Source: Paramecium sonneborni
Lineage: Eukaryota > Ciliophora > Oligohymenophorea > Peniculida > Parameciidae
NCBI GenBank assembly: GCA_905182985.1
Contig: CAJJDN010000096.1
Span: 26,230-90,229 of the forward strand
DNA: 64,000 nucleotides
Direction of reading: 5' to 3'
Shown: positions 45,519-59,140 of the stretch, one piece after another
Layout of the letters: each line of letters begins with the position of its first letter
Numbering within the stretch: the stretch's first letter is position 1
Translations under genes and position numbers: made by a program
Notes under the pieces: model-generated
Seen by the model: the letters and a program-made list of their open reading frames with translations, nothing else
What the model was told of the DNA's origin: nothing
Databases searched by the model: none

Positions 45519-46908
45519 AAAAATTGAGTTTTTTATATTTTAAATATTATCAAAAAATGAATTGTTAATCTGTGATATCTGAAAGTTTAGAAACATACTT
45601 AAAAATTACTCAAGAAACAATGAATTCTACTTAAAATTTCATTAGCGTATTGAAAGTTATTTTTCAATTAGAAGAATCATATTCCAAAAGTCTTGAAAAA
45701 ATTGGTAGTAAAACTTCAATAATATAGGATAATAAATTTCAAGTCTAATTAATGAAAAAGATGGAACTATGGACTTATTCATTATTTTAAGAAGTTATCT
45801 ATTTATAAAATCAGAATAAGCTAATTGCTTTGCTATGTAGTTAAAAAATACATTAATATAAGAATAACAAGAATTTTTTATAAAGTAAGATAATTTAAAA
45901 AAAAAATTGCATTAATTTAGTTTAGCAAATAAGAAAGAGTATCAACAAAATTCCTATACTTTGAATTTTTTAATAAAACAATACAAAACATCTATAGAAG
46001 AGGAAAAACAATATTAGATTAATCGATTCCATAAAAAATAATCTAGTTATGCTGTTAGTGAATTAAGTTTTCAAAATTTTATTACAATATATAATTAATT
46101 TGTAGATGCTTGTAGTAATGAAATTCTGAATTTTTAGGAGCAACTTAAAATTTAAGAGTTAGAGAGAAAAAACTTACTGTAAGATACTCATTTAAAGTTT
46201 ATAATGTTTGAAATATCAGTAATCAGAAATTTATAATATGATTTGACAGGGATAAGTTAAAAATTAGAATAATATAAATCTAATAATGTTTTGGAATAAT
46301 TGTTTAACAAAAATATCAACTTAGAGAAAATTGATTTTGAAACCTATAAGAGAAATATTTATTTGTAGTTAAATTTTAAACCAGATACCCAATTATTAAG
46401 TAAAGTCAAAAAACCAATTTTTGATTAAGTTAAATCTAAAGATTAAGAAAATAATGAATTATTTTCAGAAGAGAGTCTATGTTATTTGAAAATGTTCCAA
46501 AATGTTCTTTTATATAATAATATCACTGATGATTTAATTCAGAGATTGAGTGAATTGTTGGAAGTAGCTTTACCTTATAGTTATACTTAATGTTTAGAAT
46601 AGGTTCTTTAAAAGTTGATTTCAGAAAAAAATTAAAAATAAGATCTTCAACATTACCAAGTCTCACATGAAAATTATCTTTCAGTTCAAAAATTACTAAT
46701 TACTTTACTTGACCATTGTGATAAATATTAAGATTATCCAACAGCTATTTTAGAAGCTTGTTTATTGGCAAAAAAAATATTTAAGAGAGTATATTTACCA
46801 ACTGAAAATAAAGAAATTAACCTAAGTGTATTTGGTATGTTATAGGTTAAATTTTATAGAAGGTTTAATGAACCATTAAGTCATTTAAAATTCATAAATA
46901 TGGATTGA
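45515..46908 (+). CDS. F-BAR-like coiled-coil protein
   Basis: About 450 aa. The N-terminal ~270 residues read like an FCH/F-BAR domain: an Asn-start helix (LETYLKITQETMNSTQNF), then LEESYSKSLEKIGSK, the family's typical Y-x-K-x-L-x-K-[IL] pattern, and long helices. F-BAR proteins bind and bend membranes, mostly at the plasma membrane and endocytic sites. The C-terminal ~150 residues form another helical domain (LLITLLDHCDKYQDYPTAILEACLLAKKIF), unrecognised. The model needs one 41-nt intron at 45885-45925, which spans a run of ten A; an indel error in that run is an alternative. ATG 45557 (MNCQSV) is an equally good start and avoids overlap with the ORF upstream. Confidence 0.65.
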
Positions 46909-48545
46909 CTATGCAATCAATCTGTAAAAGTCAACTTCCAATAATAATTGTCTTTCTTAAGAAAATTGTACAAATTTTTAATTATTTTAGATATGAAAAA
47001 TTGTTAATTTTAGTTTTAAGAAAGCAAATATATAGATGTACTTTAATAAATTGGATGTAATAAAAAAATTATAAAGAATATTGAAATTATTTTTAATACT
47101 AAAAATTTAAATGGTCAAAACTAAGTTTAATGATTTATATGTAGTTTAAGAATTAAATTTTATGATAAGAATTTATAATTATAAGAAGTTAACATCATAA
47201 TTTTTTATTCAATTATCAATTTCCAATCAATTAGATATATTTATTTTTAATCTACTAAATATCATGCTAAATTTCTTATAAAGTAATATTTTGATCATTT
47301 GGTAATAAATCTGTAAGTTTGACCTTAATATTAATTGTTTTATTTTCTTTCTCATTTTGCTTGTTTTCCAGCTATTATTATTAAGAGCTTTTTAATGGTT
47401 AAGGTGTTAGAATTGCTTATATACTCATATCTAAATTTGGTAAAAAGAGGAATGAGCTCAAAGATAAGCATTATTGTATCTCCATTAACAGATAGTTAAA
47501 AAATTAATTAACAAAATATGCTTAGAAATCATACATATTATAGAATTTATAATAAAATCATTTTTTCTTAAAAATTTACTCATAAAATTTCTTAGCAACT
47601 TGGTTTAAAGCTCAATTTTTTCATTTCCACAAGTTTTTCTAATTTTATGATTCAGTTAATAAAAATTAGATTTTATCAATAATTGAAATTGGAATAAGAA
47701 GCATTTCATATTATAAATTTTAAAATAGTAAATTTAGGCATCATTTATAATTATTACAAACTATGTATTTACAAGATCATAAAAATTGATAAAGTTTTGT
47801 TTCATTTTTAATATTCATCTATTAGTTTTGCTTTCATCTCATAAGTATAATTGGATAATTCCATAGATGTAAATTAGCCAAAAGTACTTTAACAATTTAT
47901 GCTGTGCATTAGTCAAGTAGAGAATATGTTCATTCTATAACCCAGTCTAATTTCACACAATTAACTGCTTTTAATTAGGAAAGCAGATTGTTATTATAAT
48001 ATAAAAGCTATACGTTTGAATCTTGTTTTTTTTTATAAATAAAACAACTTCACAATTGGTAAGCATTAAATAAATGTATTATTAAATTAGTTATTTGTTC
48101 ATCTCATTCCATAACGGAAATTTCTTATAAATTGTAAGTAAAAGGATTACTTAAATCATTTTTTAAAGGAACTTTATTTTCTGTATATTTTAAAGATTAT
48201 ATTTTCAGTATAATTTATTTAATTAAGTAATTAAAATTCTAGAATTTTGCTTAAAATCTGACAAAAATTCATTTTCTAATAAATTCTGATAAGATTCATG
48301 AAAATGTTTATAGATTTGATTTAAGAATTGGATTGACATTTTTCATATTGAAGTAAATAGAAAAAATGAAATATAAGACATTTAAATATAAATTCATTTT
48401 ACCACAAAAGTAAAAATAACAGGATGAAACTTGGGAATATTAGAAATTGAATAAATTGAAAGGGGGAAAGAACTTGAATTGATTGAATTGAGAAAAAATA
48501 GTTATAAAAGTTATTTAATAATAGAAAAGAAATAATTTTTAATTA
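46909..48545. other. About 1.6 kb without a convincing gene
   Basis: A frame without TGA runs on the plus strand from about 47322 to 48262, but its composition is Ile/Asn/Phe/Lys/Leu/Gln-rich with hardly any Asp, Glu or Gly, like translated non-coding AT-rich DNA. No motif or RNA gene was found. Confidence 0.45.
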
Positions 48546-49826
<1,281 letters not shown>

Positions 49827-49840
49827 AAATATATTAACTA

Positions 49841-52746
49841 TCAAAAATCTAAATATTAAACTGCAGCTCCTATATCTAATAAATCAAAAGGTTTAGCAAT
49901 AAAATAATCTGCTCCATTCTTAAAGGATTCTAGTTTCAAATTCAAATCGACAAAAGTAGAAATAACAATAGCAAAGCCTTTATCAATCAATCCAATTTTC
50001 ATCTAATCCTTCAAGTACTTAACAAGTTCTATTCCTGAAAATAGCTAAAATATATATATATATAAATATTTACAGGCAAATAAAATTCTATGAAGAACAA
50101 TAGGTATGATTTATTTCCACATCTACAAGGTTTAATCTGTTTATTGTAAATCATTTATTAAGCCTCAATTCCATTGAAAGCCTTATCACATTTAATATTA
50201 TATTTTTCTAAGACTTTCTACAATGATAGTACACTATAATGATCATTATCTACAATTAGAACTTTGGAGCAACATGTTAATCTTAATCTATATTTAATGA
50301 CTGAGGGAAGTAATTTAGGAGTGAATTCAGGAGGATGAATAGATGGTATACTTTATTCTAATCCTAGATCATAGACAGAATGAGTTCTAGCAGAATCTTG
50401 TTATGATTCACTTCTTTCATTTCTAGTTTTTTTATATGTTTATTAAACACTATCAGGAAAACCTTATTTCCAAGTACCTGAATAACTATTACTCTATTCT
50501 TTAGATTGTTTTGGTACTGACCCAGAGTTTTAAATCTATTTTGAATTTGAAGAATCTTATTTAATTCTTGAAATTTAAGAGAAGTAAGCACTTTGAAGAT
50601 CAAATGCATCACCAGGTTTCATTGAAAATTATTTTGATAATTAACTTAATGTGTAATATCTAATAATACATAATTTATACTTTGATTCTTCTCTATATCC
50701 ACTACTATCTTAGGCCAATAATAATGATAATGATGTTTCATAATATTTTCTTTGGCCTATAATTTTAATAGGACCTGTATCTTATCTACTCTACATTCTT
50801 TATTAACTACCTTAAGATTCTACAACAAATGTAAATGTTCCATATCCTTAACTATCATATAAAAATTCAATTCCTCTTTTGAAAGAACCACTCAATTACC
50901 AACATAAAATAATACAAATTTAAAGTTCTAATAAGTTATTCAGATCAACTTAATAAAAAGAAGATGTTTTTAGAGATGAATTTAATGTCTTTATTAAATT
51001 AGATATAGATTTTCTTAAATTTTCATCTTTGGCTATCATACTATCTTTAAAAGAAATCATAATTCCACTGACAGTATAACTTTTGATATCTAATTTTAAA
51101 GTTGATGCTGTAGTGTATTTTAAACAATAAGTCAACAAACAAGCTAAAATTTATTTTAACTAATAAAATATATAAAAATACTCTATCAACATCGCAAAAT
51201 AAAACTTAATTGTTATCACTCAAATCAACAGAAGTAATTAAATTTACATCTCTAATTTTTAAATTATCTTCATAGATATTTAAAATTTCTTCAATTAGAT
51301 CACTCACTCTAAATGTTGATATTTTTAAGAATAACTAATTTTACATATAGAATATATAGTCTCTCATATTATTAACAAATAAATAGAATCTTAAACTAAT
51401 TAATTTGATAGGTGTATAATAATTCTATTTGAGTGATACTTTTAGATTATTTTCTTGTTCATTTTAAATTAATAAGATAAGAGTTAAAATACAATTGATA
51501 AAACTTACTGATTCATGCACAAAAGTGGTAAACACATTAATAATTGGAAGATTACTATCTACAGTCTTTTTTTATACTGGTTTCTATTCAAAGAGGAAAA
51601 AGACATAGGAGGACTCATTTATTTTCTTGACAAATGCTTTGACTTGGATATTGTCAAAATCTAGGACTTCGCTTCTTAATTCAAACAAAGTCACCATACA
51701 TGTTCGCCATCTCTTTAATGCCAAGTAAACTACTTATGAAACTCTTTTTGCATCATCAAATTCAATTCTCGTATTGTTAGTTTTCTCTTTAGTCTAAACT
51801 TTTGATAATCATTAACTCTATTTAACAAAAAAGAACCACTTAAAAATTATATTTATTAATATACTCGCTATTCACTGATTAATCGTTATTTTCATTTATT
51901 TCTATCAATTCTTTACTTCCCATTACAATCTAACTATTCAAAAATTGTTCTTCATAATCAGGCTTTGATTATTACTAAGTTTATTATTCATCTAAAGTTG
52001 ATTGCTTTAACAACTTTCCTAAAAATATATTCTAATAAACAATATTTTGCTTATTATTGTAAACCAACACTGATTGATTTAATATCCATGCTTCATGTGA
52101 TAATATCTTTTCATCTTCATTACACTCCATTTTTAAAGGATTCAATTCTTGTATCAATGATTATTGTTAATTCATTCGACTACCTTAATCTCTATTATTT
52201 ATTGATTCTTTCACTACAATTTTTATATATACTATCTATATACTTTATTAGCATTGTTGTTTTGCATCCTATTCAACATAACCTTCTTTATCTCTTCTTT
52301 ATATCTAACTCATTAAAATTAACACCAACCAAATTATTATATTGAAAAATAGTAAAATGTTATTAGGTACTGTTGTTATATAATTTCTTTCTTAGTCTTG
52401 CATTATGTTTATCAATAATGCTGTTCCTAAAAAGAAACCTTTTAACAATTCATCATCCAACAAATTTACTATTATTAAACAATATTGACTTGTTTCAACA
52501 TTCCAAGATACTTATATCAAAATTATTAATAATTTCATTTTCCACACTATTTTTACTTTACTTTAATCTTTATATTTAATCACAACAAATACTATCCCAC
52601 ATATTAAATTCAAAATTATTGGAATTATTGAATCAATTCCCTAAGATTATTGCAAACCTAACATAATCTTATCTCTCACCTAATAAAAGGGCCAAAAATA
52701 ATTGTAGTTCCTTTAAAAACAATTGAACAACTGCAACTTTTTCCAT
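49841..52746 (-). CDS. Membrane-bound hybrid histidine kinase with divergent catalytic sites
   Basis: About 928 aa. The N-terminal ~150 residues hold several membrane segments. A His-containing dimerisation helix follows (FVHESVSFINCILTL, matching HE-(L/I)RTPLN-x-I; His codon 51515-51517). An ATP-binding-like region comes next (LKQILACLLTYCLKYT), then a long Ser/Gln linker, and a receiver domain at the end (KVLIVDNDHYS ... ADYFIAKPFD). In the receiver the phosphoacceptor position four residues before Pro is Glu (FIEFYLP, codon 50086-50088), not Asp; the conserved Lys is present. The N-box Asn is absent and no DxGxG box is evident. Introns are at 52658-52679 (22 nt), 51160-51181 (22), 50045-50073 (29) and a less certain 46-nt one at 51794-51839. 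It may act as a phosphorylation-independent scaffold or sensor. It converges with PTEN, 14 nt apart. Confidence 0.75.
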
Positions 52747-52969
52747 TATTTTAAATAATTTTATGAAAATATATATATCTATTGATAATTGTATTAATTA
52801 TTTAAAATACAATTACTTTATTATAATAATAACATTCCTTATAATTAAACTACTTAATTCTTAGTTTTATCATTTCCCTATTTCATTTAAGATTATTTCT
52901 TTATGTATTCTTTAAAAATATAGTTATTTAATTGTTAAATTAATATTCTAAATTTCAAATAAAAGACTT

Positions 52970-53546
52970 ATGAGTTATTTTGATAAATGGGGTTATGAAG
53001 ATATTCGAACTAAAGAATTAGATGATCTCTGTGAGATCAAATATTAAGGAATTCAATCATTCTAAGACATTACGTTAATCAAACAATAGTATTTATTTAT
53101 AATACAAATTATAGACTTGAATTAATGAAGTTTCAATCTTAATAATTAAGAGAATAAGTTGAAGTCAAAAGAGAAAATTTATAAAATATCAAAGAATTAA
53201 CTAAAAATTTTGAATTGCTATTAGATTAAGAATCTCAAGATGTTGAAAAAAAAATTGAATTGGAGAGGAAAACCAATAATGAACTTAGTCAATATCATGT
53301 TAAAAAATAAGCAATTCCTCATCTTGAAGATTTATAGTAATACATTATTCCATTAAATGAGAAGGTGAATTTATATTAACAAATATAAAATAAAAGAAAA
53401 GAATTATTTGGAGAAAACTATACATTAATGCCTCCTTAAGTAATTATATTAAATATTTAATTATTTAGACATTTAAGGATGCTTTAAAAGAGAATTATGA
53501 TTTAAAATAATAGTTGCATGAATTAAAAATGAAGATAAAGCAATGA
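52970..53546 (+). CDS. Coiled-coil protein, 173 aa, unknown
   Basis: ATG 52970 to TGA 53544-53546 with introns at 53089-53114 (26 nt) and 53440-53468 (29 nt), both ending TAG. After a short start (MSYFDKWGYEDIRTKEL) the protein is almost entirely coiled coil with heptad-like Leu/Ile spacing (LREQVEVKRENLQNIKEL, VEKKIELERKTNNEL). It ends in a Lys/Leu-rich helix. No family is recognised. Small coiled-coil proteins of this type occur in axonemal and intraflagellar transport complexes, but nothing specific ties this one to them. It is divergent from the histidine kinase gene with a 223-nt spacer. Confidence 0.7.
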
Positions 53547-53792
53547 AAAATTAATCTATATTAGCCTTATAATAAAATCAATTGAAAGATTATTGATTAT
53601 TAAAGATTTTTTAATATATTTGCCATCAGTATGATGAAATTGACTTAATATTTATAATCTTCCAATTTTTAATTATTATCATGTTCACTTAAAGGTGTCC
53701 AGCACTAATGAAAAAAGTGGAATTTGGAAATATTTCAAAAGGCTTATAAAGATAAAGCTCTTAAAGAGAATTGATGATCTAATCACAAAATA

Positions 53793-54542
53793 ATGATGTA
53801 TTATAGGAAAGAACGAAATTGAAGTAAAAAAGATGCGAATATTAGATTATTCAATTAAAGAGTCTAAACATAAAGTAATGAAAATGGTATAAGAACAGAT
53901 TTGTCAACAGCAGAGGGATTACAGTTATAAGAAAATAAATCAGATGAGAAAAAATAAAAATTTGACAAATTAAAAAGATAACCACCCACTTTCTTTGAAA
54001 AGATTCCAAAAGATCCACTAACATTAATGAATTCTACTAGAAAAAATAAATACATTTAAATAAATATTTTAGCAAAGTCTAAATAAGCAGTAAAAGATCA
54101 TATTATAAATAATAATTTACCATAACAATCTCCTGCTTAAGATGCTGCTGTTAGAGAACTTTTAGATAGCTTTTAAACTCAATTTAATTTTAGAACTGCT
54201 ATAGATGCAAAAAAGAAAAGATAGGTAGAAGATTTGAAAGCAAAATATCTTAAGACATTCTTCATAAAAAATATTCCAACTAAAGATAAAGTAGTTTATA
54301 AGTATTATGGAGAAAACCAATTTAATTGTTTTACGAATAGGGATGATCGATTCAAGTTTTCTAGAAGTCAAATAAAAAATGAATGTTACGATAAACCATT
54401 TACATAATCATTCTAAACATAAACTTAAACTATTTGTAATGAAAATAGTAGCTGCAATGGTTATTGTTAGTATCTTAGAGAAATATACAAAAAAAATCAT
54501 TAGAGTCTAAAACATTTGTCAGAACTAACCTCCTCAAATTGA
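53793..54542 (+). CDS. Unknown basic protein, 240 aa
   Basis: No family is recognised. The start is fixed by a 27-nt intron at 53798-53824 (AAG end) that falls two nucleotides into the second codon and joins MI to KKDANIRLFNQR in frame. The remaining frame is open to TGA 54540-54542. The middle is Lys/Gln-rich (RQPPTFFEKIPKDPLTLM is the most distinctive segment). A C-terminal portion has aromatic and Cys residues (FKFSRSQIKNECYDKPF, NENSSCNGYCQYL). No signal peptide or membrane segment was seen. It converges with the channel-like gene, 29 nt apart. Confidence 0.65.
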
Positions 54543-54571
54543 ATTAATAATTATTTATATTAAATAATTAG

Positions 54572-57500
54572 TCAGTTTTATAATAGCTTTTTTACTCTTT
54601 TAATTTTAGATGCAACAAAGCATTTTATCGAATAAGGAGTACTATTATTTAACTTTTTCCTTTTAAAATTGTTTTTTCTGGTTGAATTTAAAAATTTGAC
54701 GTAGCGATTAATAACTTAATTATAATTATTGTGAGGATAGTAAATTTAATATTCCTGCATTTTTTCGAATTTATTGAATAACTCATCATTTATAAAGTAC
54801 CCTTGATTCTATTTTAAAAATTAATACTACCTCTGGAGTTGTTAAGGCTTAAAACTAGGACATTTAATTTGGAGTACTCTGTTTAGTACATGATTTTTAA
54901 CTTTTATTATTGTTTATTCTATTTTATTCACTTAGTGATTTAGAACTATTCATTTTTTTAATACCTGTTTACTCAATATATCTATTTTAACTAGATAAAA
55001 TTGATAATTTTTAAGATTTATTTTATCTAGAATTAGATGAAGGATTATTAGATATATCTTTTGATAATGAATTAGAATATGTATATGATCTATTTGAAGG
55101 TTATCTTATTGACTGTTTAAGAGTATTATGAGATAGTTATTGTTACTATTATTATAATTATTATTATTATAATTAATAAGAGTCAGTCTTAATTTGATCT
55201 TCTTTTAATAAAATTCCTTAAGATGCATCTTAATAATATTAAAATGTTAACTTATTTTAAGTATTGTTACGACTTGCTGGATAAAGTATAGTTTTATCTT
55301 TAGTCATTTAAGCCTCTTACAATTAACTCAAAATATCTCTTTCACCTTTTTCTATTTGTGATAAATTATTCCCAAAATTTGTTAGATTATTAGGGTCAAA
55401 GTTGATTGGAAATCCTGCTGTTTTCAAAGTAGTTTTATTAGAGTTCTTTCTAATGCTTTTAATTTATGGTTCTTATAATGGTATAGTTTATTCATCTTAA
55501 TATTCTTATTCAATATTGAATTAATCTAAACTTTCAACATTTACATTACTAGCTGATTGATATTAATCAGGGCTATAATTTTTCTATGCTAAAGAATTAC
55601 TTACAAAACTAACTGATTAATGTGTTTAATCTAATTTATTTAAAAAACTTACTTTCAGAATAAGGCAATTGAGAAGGTTCTGGTAAATCATCAGAGACTT
55701 ATTCTTAACTTTATTTATTAGCATATTATCTAGCTTTATCTTAATTCAAATTCATATCTTGCCAAGCAAAATATTTTTTTAATTTTCTTGAAAATTTTTT
55801 TCTTTGTTATTTTTCTGTATATAAATGTTTTTCAATTGCATTTATTCTTTAAGGAAAATATTATAAATGTCTACATTCTACTATGTAATGTCCTCTGATT
55901 TTACAGTAATAACATTCAAATAACTTTGAATTATAAAATGCATTATCTTTCATTGTACAAAATATTTCATTGTCTCTAGGATAATTCGATATAATTAAAG
56001 TAAAATCAGATCTCTTAATTTTCATTAATGTTGTAACACCAGAACTGAATATACTTATATTTGAAGGAATGCCTGTAATAAATGAATATTATCCAAAAGT
56101 TTATCCTTCACATAAAGTTGTTACTGCTCTTTTATTAGTACCAAAGGATGAACCTTAAAATTACACCTTTACTTATCCTTTTAATATATAAAATAATCCT
56201 AAATCTTCAATTTGATGTTCCTTAAAATACTGATGATAAGTACAATTATTATATTGTCTTCTGGATTAAATGTCACTTATTCAATTTCATAAAGTAATTA
56301 TTATTTGAATTAAGGAGAAAACCTATTCATCAATTCAATCTTATCAATCATTGTTGATCTTAAAGATAAATCAATCTCATCTTCTAATTCAGGACTCAAC
56401 TTTTTAGTCAATTAATCTTTAGCTTTGTTTAAGTCTTCCTAAAATATACTCCAATTTTATTTACATCAATTCTAAATTCCAAATAAGAGTAACATCTTCT
56501 TAAAAGTCCATCATTTTCACATTTCTCTCTAAATCTTTCAACAAATCCTTTTAATAACTTTTATTTCTCCTCTTCTATTTCTAATTCTGGTTTCATCCAA
56601 ATATATATCATCATAGTTGTATATGCTAAACAAAGATATGAGACAATCATATAAAAGGAAATCAATAATGAATTCTCATAAGTAATTTCAATTGCTATAA
56701 TGCTTATATTTATTATTTTACAAACATTAGAACAATGAGTCAATAGGGAAATAACAAAAGTAATACAAAAATAGAGACTAGGATCTTCTTCGCAATGGGA
56801 AACTCTTATTATTTTATGAATATACCTTAATAAATGCAAGCAAATGAAATTATTATAGAAATCCACAGTTAAAAAACAAAAATTAAATGATGAGTGGATT
56901 TATAGATATTTTCAAAGTTTTCTATTTATCTAATAAATTAGAATAACATCATAAATAAAACTGTTACTAATTTAACTCTTTCATCTATTTCAAAAAGAGA
57001 ATTTATAGTTAAAAGACTTAGTCTTAATGAATCAATAACTTTTTTTGATTTATCCTAATAATTAACTTTTATAACTCCCCTTTACATTTTATAAGGACCT
57101 CTTTAAAAAAATAGATCTTAACAAGTTGTTAGTAATGCAAATCCAAACGTCATTTATGAAATGATTTAAGTAATTGATGAAACATCAAAAAATTAACTAA
57201 TTGGGATAAATATACATGAAAGTGTATTTGATAAAACAGTGGATAGAAATATATACATAGTAAAATAGTGGTACTTAAGTGGTGAAACTAAAATAGATTA
57301 TAAAAAATCATTTTTACGTTCTTTGAATTCTTGAGTAAGGATAGGATCATTATATTTAGAATAATGTATTAAATTCAAAAATTTAACTTTCATGTAATTA
57401 ACCAATAATTTTACCCTATCCTAATTGATTTACATAGATTTTTTATTTTCTAAAATTGAGCGCATCTAAAATAAGTTAAGATTAAAAAATACTGAATTAA

Positions 57501-57858
57501 ATTGTGAAGAAAATTAAGAACTTTCATCTAAATTATTAAGTTAATGTTATTTTCTAAAATCTGGTTTTATTGCAAGTTATTCTTGACTCTTATTGGAAAT
57601 CATATTAGTTATAATCGTAGGAGCTCTTAAGTCTTCACTGGCTTAAAAATCTCTTGGTTATTAAGGAAAGGTCATTAGAAAAGTAGGTTTGGAGTGTCCA
57701 TAAATATTTACTTATGATAAAGAAGAATGTTCTTCCTCTTCCTAAATTGATTGACTATGTTAATATGGAATAGTTCTTATTTATTTTTTGGATTGATTTC
57801 GATCAATTATTTCGGAGTCCTTAATTTAAGGGATTTAAGGTTTTTTCTTGATCATCAT
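54572..57858 (-). CDS. Cyclic-nucleotide-binding, channel-like protein without GYG filter
   Basis: About 1,057 aa, matching the large ciliate family of CNBD potassium channels (EAG/HCN-like). Order: a disordered Ser/Gln N-terminus; six membrane segments (the first after PLKYHYFTMYIFLSTVL); a C-linker with RRCYSYLEFRID; a cyclic-nucleotide-binding domain (LGLFYILKGQVKV ... GQTFGQYSFITGIPSN); a CX2CX4HX4C zinc knuckle (CYYCKIRGHYIVEC, 55868-55915); a long Ser/Asn/Gln tail; and a conserved end motif (FEKMQEYQIYYPHNNY). Where the pore should be (about 56708-56785), the usual TxGYGD is missing: the frame reads SLYFCITFVISLLTHC. Introns are 23, 26, 23, 22 and 19 nt; the first and last end GAG, the third AAG. 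It may be a non-conducting or regulatory subunit. Confidence 0.82.
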
Positions 57859-57907
57859 AAAATTATATAATAAATAATTGATTAATAGTTAAAATATTTA
57901 TTTATCG

Positions 57908-58215
57908 TCATTAATTGTTTTAAAGCTCTCTACATCTAGCTTCGACTACTTCAATACCTTTTTTAAAAGAACTATTGAATTGAGACAACAATTTAGTAAC
58001 AAAAGTTTAGTGAAAATTCGACAATAGTTTCTATTAATATTTAGCTTATATACAGAGTAATGTGTTTTTTAATCATCTATTGCTTTGTAAATAATTGATT
58101 CATCTCCTGAAAGATTTGGATAATATTTGCAAGCTTTCAGTAACTTCGTTTGCATTTACATACTCCTATTTTATATATCAAATGTTATTTCTTCTAAAGT
58201 CAAACACAAAACCAT
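57908..58215 (-). CDS. Small unknown protein, 94 aa
   Basis: ATG 58215 to TGA 57908-57910 with one 23-nt intron at 58031-58053 (TAG end). Without splicing the frame degenerates into AT-rich translation. With splicing it ends cleanly (KKGIEVVEARCRELQNNQ), which supports the model. It is mostly helical, with MQTKLLKACKYYPNLSGDE and NFHQTFVTKLLSQF as visible segments. No family is recognised; it resembles small subunits of coiled-coil complexes. It lies 50 nt upstream of the channel-like gene on the same strand. Confidence 0.6.
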
Positions 58216-58599
58216 AAATTTACTAGCATAAACCTAAATATACATTAAAAACATTATACAATTCTCTTAATAGACATAGTATTATTATCATTAAGCATCA
58301 TATCTACGACTTAATTGAATTGAATGAAATCAAATTCCTTGCAAGGATATTTCCTCCAAAATCCTTTAACTACAGTCTCCCAATCAAAGTTAAATGTGTA
58401 CTCAGAATGAATCTGCATAATATAAAATTAGATATTCTAAATTTCGATTTGATGATTCTTAATATAAAAGGTGCATTTATATTATATAAAATATTCCGTA
58501 CAATTTGTACTCTCGAATACTCATTCGATCGGATTATTAAATTAATTAATAATTAAAATTTATTAGCCTTGTAAGCCCACTAGTTTCACATAAAATTAA

Positions 58600-58950
58600 T
58601 CAAAACTTGTATAAATCTAGATGAGGCTGGTAACTTTTAGGTTCAATTTAAGGAGTTTCAGGTAAAAATTTTAATAAAGCTATGCCTTCCAGCTTTTTTT
58701 TAGTTGATTTGTTCAAATCATTAGTAAATTAGTTAAATTTTAATACTCTTTTGTACTCTTAAATTAAAAGGTGAGATTATATGAATCCATAGTAGAACTT
58801 TTCAACCTTTCCCTTATTTCTGATTTATTCAGCTTCTTTCCTGTCTTTAAGCCAAACCTTTAATAATTTCATTTCTTTCTAATCATAAATTTCAATTTTT
58901 TAACTCTAATCTATTTACTTTACTTTTTCATTGTAAGGTTTTTCAACCAT
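58600..58950 (-). CDS. Small unknown protein, 116 aa
   Basis: A single-exon frame runs from ATG 58950 (MVEKPYNEKVKQ) to TGA 58600-58602. The N-terminal half is charged and helical (KEMKLLKVWLKDRKEAEQIR). The C-terminal half contains KKLEGIALLKFLPETP and ends YQPHLDLYKF. No family is recognised. The composition (many Lys, Glu, few Asn runs) is that of a real gene, unlike the overlapping plus-strand frame at 58320-58781. An upstream exon cannot be ruled out. Confidence 0.55.
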
Positions 58951-59140
58951 ATTACATTAATCAATCTCTATTAAGTTGATAATGATCTTGATTATCAATC
59001 TGTTTTTAGCAGTAAATAAAAAAAACAAATTCTACGATTATTCAGTTTTATAAAATACAATAAATAAAGCAATCAAACAAATTTGTTATCTGATATATAA
59101 ATTAATTAAATTATATATATATTTTATTATTTTGAATTTT

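Noticed and set aside
47322..48262. A plus-strand frame of about 310 codons without TGA
   Set aside because: It is very poor in Asp, Glu and Gly and rich in Ile, Asn, Phe, Leu, as expected from translated AT-rich non-coding DNA, and it has no motif.
51965..52579. Two Leu/Ile-rich plus-strand ORFs that look like membrane proteins
   Set aside because: They are shadows of the minus-strand histidine kinase gene, whose membrane part and linker occupy this region in a well-supported frame.
58320..58781. A plus-strand ORF of about 150 codons
   Set aside because: Its 3' part overlaps a better minus-strand gene (58600-58950), its composition is Ile/Leu/Asn-rich, and it has no motif.
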